Source of the DNA: Methylotetracoccus oryzae
Lineage (GTDB): Bacteria > Pseudomonadota > Gammaproteobacteria > Methylococcales > Methylococcaceae
NCBI RefSeq assembly: GCF_006175985.1
Contig: NZ_SRSH01000001.1
Location: forward strand, 248,001-312,000
DNA length: 64,000 nt
Reading direction: 5' to 3'
The notes under the pieces are model-generated. The model was not told the origin of the DNA, ran no database searches, and saw only the letters and a program-made list of their open reading frames with translations. A program made the translations under genes and the position numbers. Of the stretch, positions 1 to 9,083 are shown one piece after another (positions within the stretch are counted from its first letter, which is position 1; each line of letters starts with the position of its first letter).

Positions 1-319
1 GCCGCTGAACATCGACATCATCGGGCAAGTCGTGGACAAGTTCATCTTCGAGCTCGAAACGCAACTCGCCGAGAAAAGCGTATCGCTGGTGCTCGAGCCG
101 GAGGCGCGACAGTGGCTGGCGGAGCATGGCTTCGATCCGCGAATGGGCGCACGACCGATGGCGCGCGTCATTCAGGACAACATCAAGAAGCCGTTGGCGG
201 AAGAGATTCTGTTCGGAACGCTCAAGGCGGGCGGCATCGTCCGCATCGCCTTGGCCGCGGACGGCGCGGGGCTGACCCTGGACGTTAGGAATACCGAACG
301 GGCAGTGGAAACGGTGTAG
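1..319 (+). CDS. clpA: ATP-dependent Clp protease ATP-binding subunit ClpA, C-terminal end (partial)
   Basis: The reading frame is open from base 2 and ends with TAG at 317-319; the 5' part lies outside the window. The roughly 105 residues seen match the end of the second AAA+ module and the D2 small domain of ClpA: an IIGQVVDKFI segment followed by a GFDPRMGARPMARVI motif (the sensor-2 region, with the conserved GAR arginine) and a KKPLAEEILFG stretch. ClpA unfolds substrates and feeds them to the ClpP peptidase in the cytoplasm. The gene converges on infA, the usual gammaproteobacterial arrangement. The identification rests on family knowledge of this C-terminal signature. ClpB or ClpX are less likely, because the IIGQVVDKFI segment and the infA neighbour are typical of ClpA. 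Confidence 0.93.
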   Translation, partial: PLNIDIIGQVVDKFIFELETQLAEKSVSLVLEPEARQWLAEHGFDPRMGARPMARVIQDNIKKPLAEEILFGTLKAGGIVRIALAADGAGLTLDVRNTERAVETV

Positions 320-323
320 CGAC

Positions 324-347
324 GGGTGGCGCTGATGCGCCCTACCC
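324..347. terminator. Hairpin between convergent clpA and infA
   Basis: GGCGC (328-332) pairs with GCGCC (337-341) around a TGAT loop, extended by GGGT/ACCC on the outside with a small bulge. It fills the 28 bp between the two stop codons, so it could end transcription in both directions. There is no clear T tract, so this is an inference from position and symmetry. Confidence 0.45.
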
Positions 348-566
348 TTAGCGCTGACGGAAGGTGATTCGGCCTTTCGTCAAATCGTACGGAGTCATTT
401 CGACCTTCACGCGGTCGCCGGTCAGGATGCGGATGTAGTTCTTACGCATCTTGCCGGAGATGTGGGCCGTGATGATGTGTCCGTTATCGAGCTGGACCCG
501 AAACGTCGTGTTGGGCAGGGTCTCGATGACCTTGCCCTCCATCTCCAGATGATCTTCTTTCGCCAT
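348..566 (-). CDS. infA: Translation initiation factor IF-1
   Basis: A 72-residue protein of exactly the family length. It begins [11 protein letters not shown] and contains the S1/OB-fold signature with [20 protein letters not shown] and a C-terminal [10 protein letters not shown]-1 binds the ribosomal A site of the 30S subunit and helps IF-2 and IF-3 in initiation. The frame stays open well upstream, but the ATG at 566 gives the canonical N-terminus and is the clear choice. In Pseudomonas and relatives infA is followed on the same strand by bpt and aat. Here those genes are about 14.5 kb away in the same orientation, with an accessory region in between. Confidence 0.97.
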   Translation of the reverse strand: MAKEDHLEMEGKVIETLPNTTFRVQLDNGHIITAHISGKMRKNYIRILTGDRVKVEMTPYDLTKGRITFRQR

Positions 567-882
567 GAATGAGCTTTTGCAACCGTAGAGCAATGCAGCC
601 GCGGAGTATAGCACGCATCCGCGTACGCTCCGAATTTGGCGCCGAATGCAAGCAGGCATCCTCAACTCGCGCCATTGCCCCCGTTCCAGCGGTGCCGAAC
701 ATACGGCCCGCCCCCGCCGCCGCAGGGCACTCCGGTCAGTAAGGCGCACACCGCTGTCCCAAGGCATAGGGAGCGGATTCCCACTGTTTGATGGCAGTTC
801 GACACCCGCAACCGGTATCCTGTCGCCGGCCCATTACGCACCCGTCGTGTGGCAATCCTCTACTCGCCTCGGAGATTCCGCC
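567..882. other. Divergent intergenic region, infA to PliG-PliI-like gene
   Basis: 316 bp between two divergently transcribed genes. The left part carries the candidate infA promoter. The right part should carry the promoter of the lysozyme-inhibitor-like gene, but no convincing -35/-10 pair was found. An open frame continues upstream of 883 into this region; it lacks a secretion signal at its own start and was not accepted as coding. Confidence 0.5.
605..634 (-). promoter_or_regulatory. Candidate infA promoter
   Basis: On the minus strand a TATACT hexamer (605-610, five of six matches to the -10 consensus) lies 39 bp upstream of the infA ATG. The best -35, TTCGGA at 629-634 with an 18-bp spacer, is weak. 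Support is the -10 box and its position only. Confidence 0.35.
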
Positions 883-1830
883 GTGAAGCCAGCTTTCAAG
901 TGGACATTGTTCGGATTCCTGCTAGTTGCAGCGCCGACCGTACTTGCCGCGGAGACGATCCGCCGGGAACCCATCCATTTCGCCAAGGGCGCCACCAGCG
1001 CTAGCGTCAAGGGCACCCTCAAGGGCGACCAGACCGTTGACTATCTGTTGCAGGCCAAGGCCGGCCAGTCGATGACGGTCGACTTCAAGCCGAGCAATGC
1101 CTCCGCCTATTTCAACGTTCTGCCACCCGGCTCCGAGACCGCGCTGTTCGTGGGTTCGACCTCCGGCAACCATTTCGTCGGTGACTTGCCCGCGGATGGT
1201 CAGTACACGGTCCGGGTTTACCTGATGCGCAACGCAGCGCGACGCAACGAAACGGCCAAGTATTCGCTCGACTTCGCGATCGGGGGCGCCAAGACAACCG
1301 CCGGAGCCGCGACCGGACCCGCGGCGGGCGGCCGATTCGACCGCAAGCTGGAACTGAATGGCATCCGCTTCCACGTCTCCAGCGGCAACGACGGTTCGCA
1401 AAACACCCTTAAGATCACCCCATCCGGACTGGAAATCGACAATGCCCCCATCGTCCGAACCGTCGACGGCACCGTAACCGGGGCCGAGATCGCCGACATC
1501 AACGCGGATCGCTCGCCCGAACTGTATGTCTACGTGACCTCCGCCGGTAGTGGCTCTTACGGCATGCTCGTCGCGTACTCCGCCAATCGTCGCAAATCGC
1601 TGAGCGAGATTTATCTGCCGTCCGTCGCCGAGGACGCAAAGTTGGGAAAGGGCTACATGGGGCATGACGAGTTCGCCGTGGTCGAGGGTACCTTCGTCCA
1701 ACGCTTTCCCGTTTACCGCGAAGGTGACACCAATACCAAGCCCACCGGCGGCATGCGGCAGATTCAATACAAGCTCAAACCCGGCGAAGCCGGCTGGCTG
1801 CTGAAGGTGGATCGGGTCGTCGAGTACTGA
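883..1830 (+). CDS. Secreted PliG-like / PliI-like two-domain lysozyme inhibitor
   Basis: A 315-residue protein. The GTG at 883 was chosen because GGAG lies just upstream (871-874) and because it yields a clean signal peptide (KWTLFGFLLVAAPTVLAAE), so the product should be periplasmic or secreted. Residues about 25-130 resemble PliG, the periplasmic inhibitor of goose-type lysozyme: IHFAKGATSASVKG, a YFNVLPPGSE segment and the block YTVRVYLMRNAARRNETAKY. After an Ala/Gly/Thr-rich linker, residues about 145-315 resemble PliI, the inhibitor of invertebrate-type lysozyme: GAEIADINADRSPELYVYV, SAGSGSYG, GYMGHDEFAVVEG and a terminal VDRVVEY. The domain calls come from recall of these families, not from a search. 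A second, single-domain PliG-like gene follows at 2185. Lysozyme protection is inferred. Confidence 0.65.
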   Translation: MKPAFKWTLFGFLLVAAPTVLAAETIRREPIHFAKGATSASVKGTLKGDQTVDYLLQAKAGQSMTVDFKPSNASAYFNVLPPGSETALFVGSTSGNHFVGDLPADGQYTVRVYLMRNAARRNETAKYSLDFAIGGAKTTAGAATGPAAGGRFDRKLELNGIRFHVSSGNDGSQNTLKITPSGLEIDNAPIVRTVDGTVTGAEIADINADRSPELYVYVTSAGSGSYGMLVAYSANRRKSLSEIYLPSVAEDAKLGKGYMGHDEFAVVEGTFVQRFPVYREGDTNTKPTGGMRQIQYKLKPGEAGWLLKVDRVVEY

Positions 1831-2184
1831 AGAACCCGGCAGCCACACGCGTCGCCGATGTCTCGCACCGTGTCGTCGGCCCGATACCGGACTCGTTGAC
1901 CGGGATCGACGGCCGAAAGCGATCGCCCTGTGCGGGTTTTCACCACAGGGTCTGCCTGCTCCGACGCGACAGGCGGCGGCTTACCGGGTGGCTTGGTGGG
2001 TATGTGATCTGCCTACACGGCGACCGAGCGATGTTCCCGGCGACAGCCGACTGAAGCGGCTAATCGGAAGGAATAGCGGCCCTTCCTGTATCATACGGCT
2101 TAGGCAATATATCGGGACGGTTTCGGTCCGATGCGGGCTGACAGCCGCACCAGTCCCCTTTGTCACACAGCAGGAACCAATTCC
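1831..2184. other. Intergenic region between the two lysozyme-inhibitor-like genes
   Basis: 354 bp without a supported gene. A TATCAT hexamer at 2089-2094 could be a -10 box for the downstream gene, but no matching -35 was found. The gap is long enough that the second gene probably has its own promoter. Confidence 0.4.
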
Positions 2185-2592
2185 GTGAAACGATACGCCC
2201 CACTCGCGTTGGCGTGCTTCGGCCTGTTGGTCTCGCCCGCCTGGGCCGACAACGCCATCCAGCAGAAGACGGTGCAGTTTGCCAAAGGCAAGGACAGCAT
2301 CACGCTGAAAGGTCACATCAAGGGCGACGAGACCATCGACTACAAACTCGTGGCTCGGGAAGGACAGACCATGACGGTGACGCTGAAATCCAGCAATCGC
2401 ATGAATTATTTCAACATCCTGCCGCCGGGGGCTGACTCTGCCCTGTTCGTCAGCGCCGACTCGAGCAACCACTATTCGGGAGCGCTGCCGAAGAATGGTG
2501 GCTATACCGTGCGGGTTTACCTGATGCGCGCCGCAGCGCGCCGCAACGAGGCCGCCGACTACAGCCTCGACATCCGCATCACCGGGCATTGA
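2185..2592 (+). CDS. Secreted PliG-like lysozyme inhibitor
   Basis: A 135-residue protein with a signal peptide (KRYAPLALACFGLLVSPAWAD) and a single PliG-like domain: VQFAKGKDSITLKGHIKG, YFNILPPGAD, a Ser/Asn-rich loop and YTVRVYLMRAAARRNEAADY. It is clearly paralogous to the N-terminal domain of the protein at 883 (VRVYLMR.AARRNE and YFN.LPPG are shared). The GTG at 2185 has AGGA about 10 bases upstream. PliG proteins inhibit goose-type lysozyme in the periplasm; whether this one does is inferred from similarity alone. It is followed after 257 bp by the RND efflux operon in the same direction. Confidence 0.68.
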   Translation: MKRYAPLALACFGLLVSPAWADNAIQQKTVQFAKGKDSITLKGHIKGDETIDYKLVAREGQTMTVTLKSSNRMNYFNILPPGADSALFVSADSSNHYSGALPKNGGYTVRVYLMRAAARRNEAADYSLDIRITGH

Positions 2593-2849
2593 GCAGTGAC
2601 CGGCCGATCCGGCGACCATCGCGACTGCCCGGCTCCTGTGCCGCTTGCGTGGTCGCCTGTCGGCGGCTCAGGGCAACCGGTGATCACTGACCGGGCTACC
2701 GGGTCAATCTGAGGAATGGTCTGGACAGTGCGAAAAGCCACCGGATCGCACCAAGGGCAAGTTCCCCGGCGGCGGCAGCAGTCTCCTGACCTGCTCCCGC
2801 CCGAACGCAATCCCCGATTCCAGTGAGGCCCGGCGGCAACGCAAAGTCG

Positions 2850-4295
2850 ATGCGATCGTATCTGTGCTTGTTCGGCGCGGCCACATTGAGCGGCTGCAGC
2901 TTGTGGGGACCCGACTACCAGGAGCCGCAAAACCAGGCGCCCGGCGCGTGGCGCTCCCAGGACGCTTACGCGAAGATCGGCGCCGAACGGATTCCCGAGA
3001 TGGCATGGTGGAACAAGTTCCGCGATCCATTGCTGCAACAGCTGGTCGACAAGGCCCTGGAGCGCAACAACAACATCCAGTCCGCGGTGGGCGGGGTCTA
3101 CAAGGCCAAAGCCATCCTGCAGCAGATCGAGATGAACTGGGTACCGACGGTCAATCTCGGCGCGGGCTACATGTCGACCCAGCACGACCGCAATGACAGC
3201 ACCTACACGACCCTGCCCTTCCCCGGTGCGTTCTCGGCGGGCTTCGTGCCCAACTACTCGCTGAACATACTCCAGCAGCTGCGCAACCAGGAACAGGCCG
3301 AGGCAAATATCGCGAGTGCCGTCGCGGCCAAGAACGCGGTCCGCCTGGCCATCATCGGCCAGGTCACGGGAAGTTATTTCAGCCTGCGGGAGGAGGAATA
3401 CCGGCTGGAGCAGCAGCGGCAACTCGTCAGGAACCTGCAGGAAGTCGTTGCAAAGTATTCGGAGGCGCACCGGGCCGGGTTGATTTCGCTGTTCACGCTG
3501 CAACAGTACGAGGTGGAACTGGCCAAGGCGAACGCCGAGATCCCGGTGATCGAGTACAACATCGTCCGGCTGAGCAATGCCATTCACGTGCTGCTGAACG
3601 AGAATCCGGGCACCATACCGCCCGGACAGCCCTTCATGGACCTGCAGTACAAGGGTATCGTCACCGGCAATCTCCCGTCGACGGTGCTCAAGAACCGCCC
3701 GGATGTCATCCACGCCGCTGCCGTGTTGAAGCAGGCGAATGCCAACATCGGGGTGAATACGGCCATCTTCTTCCCGACGGTCAAGCTGACCACACCACTG
3801 GGCCTGGCATCTAACTCCCTGAGCAATCTGTTCACCGCCAAGGACAGTTACTGGCAATACCAGGGTGGCATCAACATGCCGATACTCAATCTGGGCGCAT
3901 TCGGCGCCATCAAGTCCGCAAAGGCACAGTACTACGCGGACTTTTTCGCCTACCAGGAAACGGTCAAGACCGCCTTTGCGGCCGTCGACAGCGATCTGTC
4001 GTCGCATCAGAAATATACCGACAGCCTGGACCGCATGCTGGCCTTCTACGGCACCACGGATCAGCGCTACCGCAACGAGCAGCTGCGCCATCAGGAAGGA
4101 CTCGTCGGCGGGCCACAGGTGCTGGCTCTGCGTGTCACGCTCAATCAGGCGGCGATCATGACGGCCCAGAGCAAGCTGGCCCAGTTGTTGAGCATCGTGA
4201 CGCTCTATCAGGATCTGGGCGGCGGTTACCAGTACAAGAACAACGAAACAGTCCGGGATCTCGGTGATGGACATCGGTTCGGCGACCTTTTCTAG
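2850..4295 (+). CDS. RND efflux system outer membrane lipoprotein (OprM/NodT family)
   Basis: A 481-residue TolC-like outer membrane channel of an RND pump. The ATG at 2850 was chosen over the GTG at 2823 because it places a lipoprotein signal directly at the N-terminus, with lipobox L13-S-G-C16, followed by the family motif GPDYQEP near the mature end. Inside are the two repeated outer-membrane-efflux modules; LKNRPDVIHAAAVLKQANANIG is the hallmark of the second. The typical length is 460-500. The adaptor starts 10 bp downstream and the inner-membrane pump follows with a 4-bp overlap, so the three make one operon. No regulator gene (TetR, MarR or two-component) is adjacent. The substrate cannot be told from sequence. 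Confidence 0.92.
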   Translation: MRSYLCLFGAATLSGCSLWGPDYQEPQNQAPGAWRSQDAYAKIGAERIPEMAWWNKFRDPLLQQLVDKALERNNNIQSAVGGVYKAKAILQQIEMNWVPTVNLGAGYMSTQHDRNDSTYTTLPFPGAFSAGFVPNYSLNILQQLRNQEQAEANIASAVAAKNAVRLAIIGQVTGSYFSLREEEYRLEQQRQLVRNLQEVVAKYSEAHRAGLISLFTLQQYEVELAKANAEIPVIEYNIVRLSNAIHVLLNENPGTIPPGQPFMDLQYKGIVTGNLPSTVLKNRPDVIHAAAVLKQANANIGVNTAIFFPTVKLTTPLGLASNSLSNLFTAKDSYWQYQGGINMPILNLGAFGAIKSAKAQYYADFFAYQETVKTAFAAVDSDLSSHQKYTDSLDRMLAFYGTTDQRYRNEQLRHQEGLVGGPQVLALRVTLNQAAIMTAQSKLAQLLSIVTLYQDLGGGYQYKNNETVRDLGDGHRFGDLF

Positions 4296-4305
4296 AGCGC
4301 ACGAG

Positions 4306-5481
4306 ATGCGGATACCCTGCTTATTGCTGGCATTACTGGCTCTGTCGACGGCCTGCAAAAAGGAGGAGCCCCCTCCGGACCCGACCATGCACGTCAATGC
4401 CCAACAGGTTTACGGGCACGACATCGAATACATCTATGAGTACCCCGGTGTCGTCCAGGGTGTCACCGACTATCCGGTGATCCCGCGCATCAGCGGCGCG
4501 ATCTTCAAGCAGCTCTATAAGGAAGGCGGTTACGTGCAGAAGGATCAGCCGCTGTACGAGATCGACAAGCGCCCTTACCTCTTTGCGCTGAAGAGCCTCG
4601 AAGGACGACTGCAGAAGGACAAGGCGGCCCGGGACAACTACAAGATCATCTACGACCGCTATGCGAGCCTGACCGAAAAGGATGTGACCTCCATCCAGGA
4701 AGTCAACACCGCGCTGATCAGCTATCAGGCGGCGGTCGGCGATGTCATGACGGATATCGCCAACATCGACAATGCCAAACTCAATCTGGAGTACTGCACG
4801 GTGCGGGCACCCGCCTCGGGCTACATCTCGGAGCGCATGATCTCGCCCGGCATGATGGTTACGGCCTTCCAGACTCAACTCAACGTCATCAACTCGCAGG
4901 ATGCGATGTATGTCGCGTTCTCGATGCCGGAACTGGACCGCCTGGCCATCGAGAACGGAAAGCTGGACAGGCTGTATCAGGTACCTGACGACTATCGCTT
5001 CAATGTCGATCTCGAACTGGCCGACGGCACCCGTATTGCCAACGCCGGGCGGGTCGAGTTCAAGGACATCCGGGTCTCGTTCTCCGACGGCGTCTGGCAA
5101 CTGCGCGCCACGATCGACAACACCCGATTACCCCGCAACAAGCTGCTGGCGGGACAGTTCGTGCATGTCTACCTCCGGAACCTCTACGTCAGGAAGACCT
5201 ACGCGGTACCGCAGGAAGCCATTTTCCGCGACCGCGAATCCTCGTACATCTTCGTAAAGGACGGCAATAACGCCCGCAAGCACCGCGTCACGGCCGGCAA
5301 GTACCTGACGGACGGAACGCAACTGGTCGATGCGGGCCTGCAGGACGGCATGATCGTCATCACCAACGGCGGCGTCCGCATCGCCGACGGTGATCCGATT
5401 GCCGTGGATGAGTTGAAGAGCGACCGCGACCCCAGTTCGTCCACGCCGACGACTGACAGCCCACAGGACGCGCACCGGTGA
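4306..5481 (+). CDS. RND efflux periplasmic adaptor (membrane fusion) lipoprotein
   Basis: A 391-residue HlyD/AcrA-type adaptor that links the inner-membrane pump to the outer-membrane channel. The ATG at 4306 gives a lipoprotein signal ending S-T-A-C17; upstream in-frame ATGs at 4264 and 4267 would bury it. Domain order is as expected: a barrel-sandwich half (VIPRISGAIFKQLYKEGGYVQKDQPLYEID), an alpha-helical hairpin, the returning lipoyl half (YCTVRAPASGYISERMISPG), a beta-barrel and a membrane-proximal domain with YAVPQEAIF. The C-terminus overlaps the pump start (GTGA), implying translational coupling. Confidence 0.93.
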   Translation: MRIPCLLLALLALSTACKKEEPPPDPTMHVNAQQVYGHDIEYIYEYPGVVQGVTDYPVIPRISGAIFKQLYKEGGYVQKDQPLYEIDKRPYLFALKSLEGRLQKDKAARDNYKIIYDRYASLTEKDVTSIQEVNTALISYQAAVGDVMTDIANIDNAKLNLEYCTVRAPASGYISERMISPGMMVTAFQTQLNVINSQDAMYVAFSMPELDRLAIENGKLDRLYQVPDDYRFNVDLELADGTRIANAGRVEFKDIRVSFSDGVWQLRATIDNTRLPRNKLLAGQFVHVYLRNLYVRKTYAVPQEAIFRDRESSYIFVKDGNNARKHRVTAGKYLTDGTQLVDAGLQDGMIVITNGGVRIADGDPIAVDELKSDRDPSSSTPTTDSPQDAHR

Positions 5482-8400
5482 TCTCCGAGACCTTCATCAG
5501 TCGCCCGGTGCTGGCGATCGTCTGCTCCATCATGATCGTGATCGGCGGCGTGATGGCCGCGCTGAATGCGCCGATCGACCAGTACCCGCTGATCATTCCG
5601 CCGGTGCTGAACATCAACTCCACATTCCCGGGCGCCAGCGCGGAGGCGATCGCGAACGCCGTCGCCGCGCCGATCGAAGACCAGATCGCCGGCACCGAAA
5701 ACATGATCTACATGCAGTCGGCCAGCCAGAACGGCAGCAACAGCGTGTCGATCAACGTCTACTTCAACGTGGGCACGAGCCTCGGCATCGTCGAGGCGGA
5801 TACCCTGAACCGCTCGCTGACGGCTTCCAATTCCTATATTCCCGAGCAGGCCCGGGCGCAGGGCATCCGTATCCGCAAGATGATCCCGGACCTGTTCCAG
5901 GTCATCCCCTTCTACACGGAAACCGGCTCACCCGACCCGCTGTATATCGCCAACTACGTGCAGCGCTACATCTACCCAGTGATCGAACAGATCCACGGCG
6001 TCGGCTTCGTCAACATTCTCGGTCAACGTTCCTACGCGATCCGCATCAACGTCGACCCGAAGCGCCTGGCCTTCTACAAGATCGGCATCCCCGAGATCAT
6101 CGAAAAGGTCCGCGACCAGAGCGATCAGTACGCGGTCGGGCAAAACGCAATGCCGCCCACCTATGGGCCGGAAAAGTCGAACTTCCTGATCACGACCACT
6201 GGCTATTACACCGACGTCAAGCAGTTTGAGAACATCGTGCTGCGGGCCAATCTGGACGGCAAGAACGAGGTACCGCTCAATAACCCTGATCAGGTCGAAG
6301 CCGCGAAATTCAGCCTGGCGGGCAACGCCCAGATCGTCAAGCTCAAGGATGTGGCGCGGGTCGAACTGGATGCGAACAACTACAACAACTACTTCCACGT
6401 CCACAAACGGGACGAGAAAACCGGCGAGGTCAAGACCTTCGAGGCGGTGTCGCTGCAGCTCTATCTGGTCCCTGGCGCCAACCAGCTCGAGACCAAAGCC
6501 TCCGTCGCCGCGGCGATGTCGCGCATCGACCAGTTCCTGCCGAAGGGTATCAAATATTTCTACCACTACGACTCGTCGATCTTCGTCTATCAAGCCATCC
6601 AGGGCGTCGTCGTCACGCTGCTGATCGCGTTCGCGCTGGTCTTCGCGGTGGTGTTCCTGTTCATCCAGAATTTCCGCGGCACCATCATTCCAATCCTGGC
6701 CATCCCGGTCGCCGTGATCGGCGCGTTCGCCGGAATCTATGCCAGCGGGTTCATCATCAATACACTGTCGCTGTTCGGCCTGGTGCTGGCGATCGGTATC
6801 GTAGTGGACGACGCCATCGTCGTACTGGAGAACGTCGAGCGCATCATGGAGGAGGACCAGCTGAACTCCTTCGATGCGACGGTGAAGGCCATGCGGGAGG
6901 TCTCGGCGCCGGTCATCGCGATCGTGCTGGTGTTGAACGCGGTCTTCGTGCCGGTGGCGTTCCTGGGCGGATTCAGCGGCACGATGATGCAGCAGTTCGC
7001 CGTGACCATCGCAATCTCGGTCGTGATTTCGGGCTTCGTCGCGCTGACGCTGACACCGGCGCTGTGCGTGATCTTCCTGAAGAACGTCAAGCACGACGCA
7101 TCTAAACCGAAGTTCGTGTTCTTTCGCTGGTTCGATGCCGGCTTCGCGAAACTCCAGAACGGCTATATGTCGACGGTGATCTGGCTCATCGACCATGCCA
7201 AGATCGGTCTGACGGTCTGGGCAGTGGTCCTGGTGGCGACCGTGGCGATGTTCCTGCGGATCCCGACCTCGCTGATCCCTCTGGAAGACATGGGCTATTT
7301 CTACAACGTGACGCACGTCAATCCGGGCGGCGCGCTGAAATACAGCGTCGACGAAGCGAACAAAATCGCCGCCGAGATGATGAAGCGCATTCCCTATCTG
7401 GACCGCCTGGTCGTGATGGGCTCACAGGACATCATCGACAACGGCACGTTCAAGACCAACACGTCGACCATCATGGGCGTCCTGAACGATGAGGACAAAC
7501 GCGACATGGTCCATCAGACCATCGACACGGCCATCGAGGAAACGACGAAGATCAATGGCGAAAACAAGAACATCAACGGCTATGCGTTCAACCAGCCACC
7601 GATCCGCGGGCTGAGCCCGTCCGGCGGCGTGACGTTTTACCTGCAGGCGACGCAGCCGGTCTCGATCAAGGAAATCCACGACGATTCGGTCAAGCTGGTC
7701 GAATATCTGGAGAAGAACTACCCCTCGGTCAAGCGCGCCAGCCAGTTCTACGAGATCGACACCCCGGAACTGCGCGTCGATGTGGATCCCGAGAAGGCCT
7801 ACTACTACAAGGTCGATTTCAAGAGCGCCTACAACTCCCTGCAGGGCATCTTCGGCCTGTACTACATCACCTTCTTCACGAAGTGGGCAGACCTGTTCTG
7901 GGTCGAGATCACTGGCGAATACGATTACCGCAAGAATCCCGAACTGCTGAATACCGTCTACATCAAGAACTCGGCCGGCGAAATGGTTCCGGCCGGCAAC
8001 ATCATGAAGTTGACCGAGACCACGGGTGCGGAAGTCGTGACGCGTCTGAACGACTTCCTGGCCAGCCAGATCGTCGTCGACCCGGATTCGGACAATGGCC
8101 ACACGTCCGGCGAAATCATGGACATCATCGAGGACGTAGTGCCGAAGGTCCTCGGCAACCGCTACGACGTGAAGTGGTTCGGGCTCGCCTATCAGCAGCA
8201 AATCGCCGGCAACCAGTCCGCCGTCGCGCTGTCGCTGGGTCTGATCATGGTGTTCCTGATCCTGGCCGCGTTGTTCGAGATGTGGAGCCTACCGATCGCG
8301 ATCGTGATGGCCCTGCCCTTCGCCCTGTTCGGCGCCGCCTTCGTGCTGCTCGTGTTCCAGAAGCCGAACGATCTGTACTTCCAGGTCAGCCTGCTGACAC

Positions 8401-8756
8401 TGATCGGCCTGTCGGCCAAGAACGCGATCCTGATCGTCGAGTTCGCTATCGAGGGCGTCAAAAAAGCGGCAATGTCCTACCGCGATGCGGCGATCCACGC
8501 CGCCAAGCTGCGTTTCCGGCCTATCGTGATGACGTCCATCGCGTTCATCCTGGGCGCGGTGCCCCTGGTCACCGCCACCGGCGCCGGTGCGCACGCCCAG
8601 AACTCCGTCGGCGCCGGCATCGTCGGCGGCATGTTGGGCTCGACCTGCGTCGCGGTGCTGTTCGTTCCGATGTTCTTCGTCGTGATGATGGGCTGGTCGG
8701 GAAAGAACAAGCCCGAGCCCGAGGGGACACCGGCGCCGGAGAACGTCAGGGGATAG
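5478..8756 (+). CDS. RND efflux inner-membrane transporter (HAE-1 family)
   Basis: A 1092-residue proton-driven pump, AcrB-like. It begins at a GTG overlapping the adaptor stop. The N-terminus ISETFISRPVLAIVCSIMIVIGG, the TM4 proton-relay motif GIVVDDAIVVLENVERI (two adjacent Asp) and the second-half motif LSAKNAILIVEFA are diagnostic. It is some 40-60 residues longer than AcrB; extra sequence is visible in the first periplasmic loop around residues 240-320 (GKNEVPLNNPDQVEAAKF and an Asn/Tyr-rich patch). The 3' end of this gene is duplicated in degenerate form at 9682-9762. Substrates are unknown; drugs, solvents or dyes are the usual range for HAE-1. Confidence 0.94.
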   Translation: MISETFISRPVLAIVCSIMIVIGGVMAALNAPIDQYPLIIPPVLNINSTFPGASAEAIANAVAAPIEDQIAGTENMIYMQSASQNGSNSVSINVYFNVGTSLGIVEADTLNRSLTASNSYIPEQARAQGIRIRKMIPDLFQVIPFYTETGSPDPLYIANYVQRYIYPVIEQIHGVGFVNILGQRSYAIRINVDPKRLAFYKIGIPEIIEKVRDQSDQYAVGQNAMPPTYGPEKSNFLITTTGYYTDVKQFENIVLRANLDGKNEVPLNNPDQVEAAKFSLAGNAQIVKLKDVARVELDANNYNNYFHVHKRDEKTGEVKTFEAVSLQLYLVPGANQLETKASVAAAMSRIDQFLPKGIKYFYHYDSSIFVYQAIQGVVVTLLIAFALVFAVVFLFIQNFRGTIIPILAIPVAVIGAFAGIYASGFIINTLSLFGLVLAIGIVVDDAIVVLENVERIMEEDQLNSFDATVKAMREVSAPVIAIVLVLNAVFVPVAFLGGFSGTMMQQFAVTIAISVVISGFVALTLTPALCVIFLKNVKHDASKPKFVFFRWFDAGFAKLQNGYMSTVIWLIDHAKIGLTVWAVVLVATVAMFLRIPTSLIPLEDMGYFYNVTHVNPGGALKYSVDEANKIAAEMMKRIPYLDRLVVMGSQDIIDNGTFKTNTSTIMGVLNDEDKRDMVHQTIDTAIEETTKINGENKNINGYAFNQPPIRGLSPSGGVTFYLQATQPVSIKEIHDDSVKLVEYLEKNYPSVKRASQFYEIDTPELRVDVDPEKAYYYKVDFKSAYNSLQGIFGLYYITFFTKWADLFWVEITGEYDYRKNPELLNTVYIKNSAGEMVPAGNIMKLTETTGAEVVTRLNDFLASQIVVDPDSDNGHTSGEIMDIIEDVVPKVLGNRYDVKWFGLAYQQQIAGNQSAVALSLGLIMVFLILAALFEMWSLPIAIVMALPFALFGAAFVLLVFQKPNDLYFQVSLLTLIGLSAKNAILIVEFAIEGVKKAAMSYRDAAIHAAKLRFRPIVMTSIAFILGAVPLVTATGAGAHAQNSVGAGIVGGMLGSTCVAVLFVPMFFVVMMGWSGKNKPEPEGTPAPENVRG
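8676..8756 (+). repeat. Source copy of an 81-bp duplicated RND 3' end
   Basis: The last 81 bases of the RND transporter gene recur at 9682-9762 with 9 differences counted by eye (about 89% identity), exactly 1006 bp downstream. The duplication ends at the stop codon. Confidence 0.85.
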
Positions 8757-9083
8757 CCGGGGCCGGACGATCGTGGACGCCAAGACATTCTGACGGAATG
8801 ATGTCAGCGGTTATTCCGAGAGCGACATTGTTGTCTTTCCCGAGAGGATTAGATTCGCGATCGTTACTGGATCACGCGTTTCCGGCAGCCATCATGCGTA
8901 GTGAGTAAACGAAGCACCAATTAGACGGCCAATAGGACCAACAAAAGGATTTACAATCCGGGCCGAAATTCTCTGGCCCCACATGCCTCACGGGTTCCGG
9001 TAGAATTGGGGCCACGTTTTAGGCGCAAGTTCGAGCATGAATATATCGAATCGGTAATTTTCCTAACGCTAGAGGACACGGCG
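8757..9083. other. AT-richer intergenic region upstream of the Bor-like gene
   Basis: 327 bp whose base composition drifts to AT-rich compared with the pump operon. TACAAT (8952-8957) and TAGAAT (9001-9006) each match five of six -10 positions, but neither has a good -35. No gene was recognised. The composition change fits imported DNA around the Bor-like gene. Confidence 0.45.

Noticed and set aside
646-882. Longer start for the PliG-PliI-like protein
   Set aside because: It would add 79 Arg/Pro-rich residues before a perfect signal peptide; GTG 883 has a ribosome site and gives a secretable product.
2559-4397. A 612-codon open frame antisense to the RND outer-membrane gene
   Set aside because: It mirrors a well-supported gene in high-GC DNA, has no recognisable domain and no ribosome site. 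The same holds for the long antisense frames at 5928-7316 and 54125-55891.
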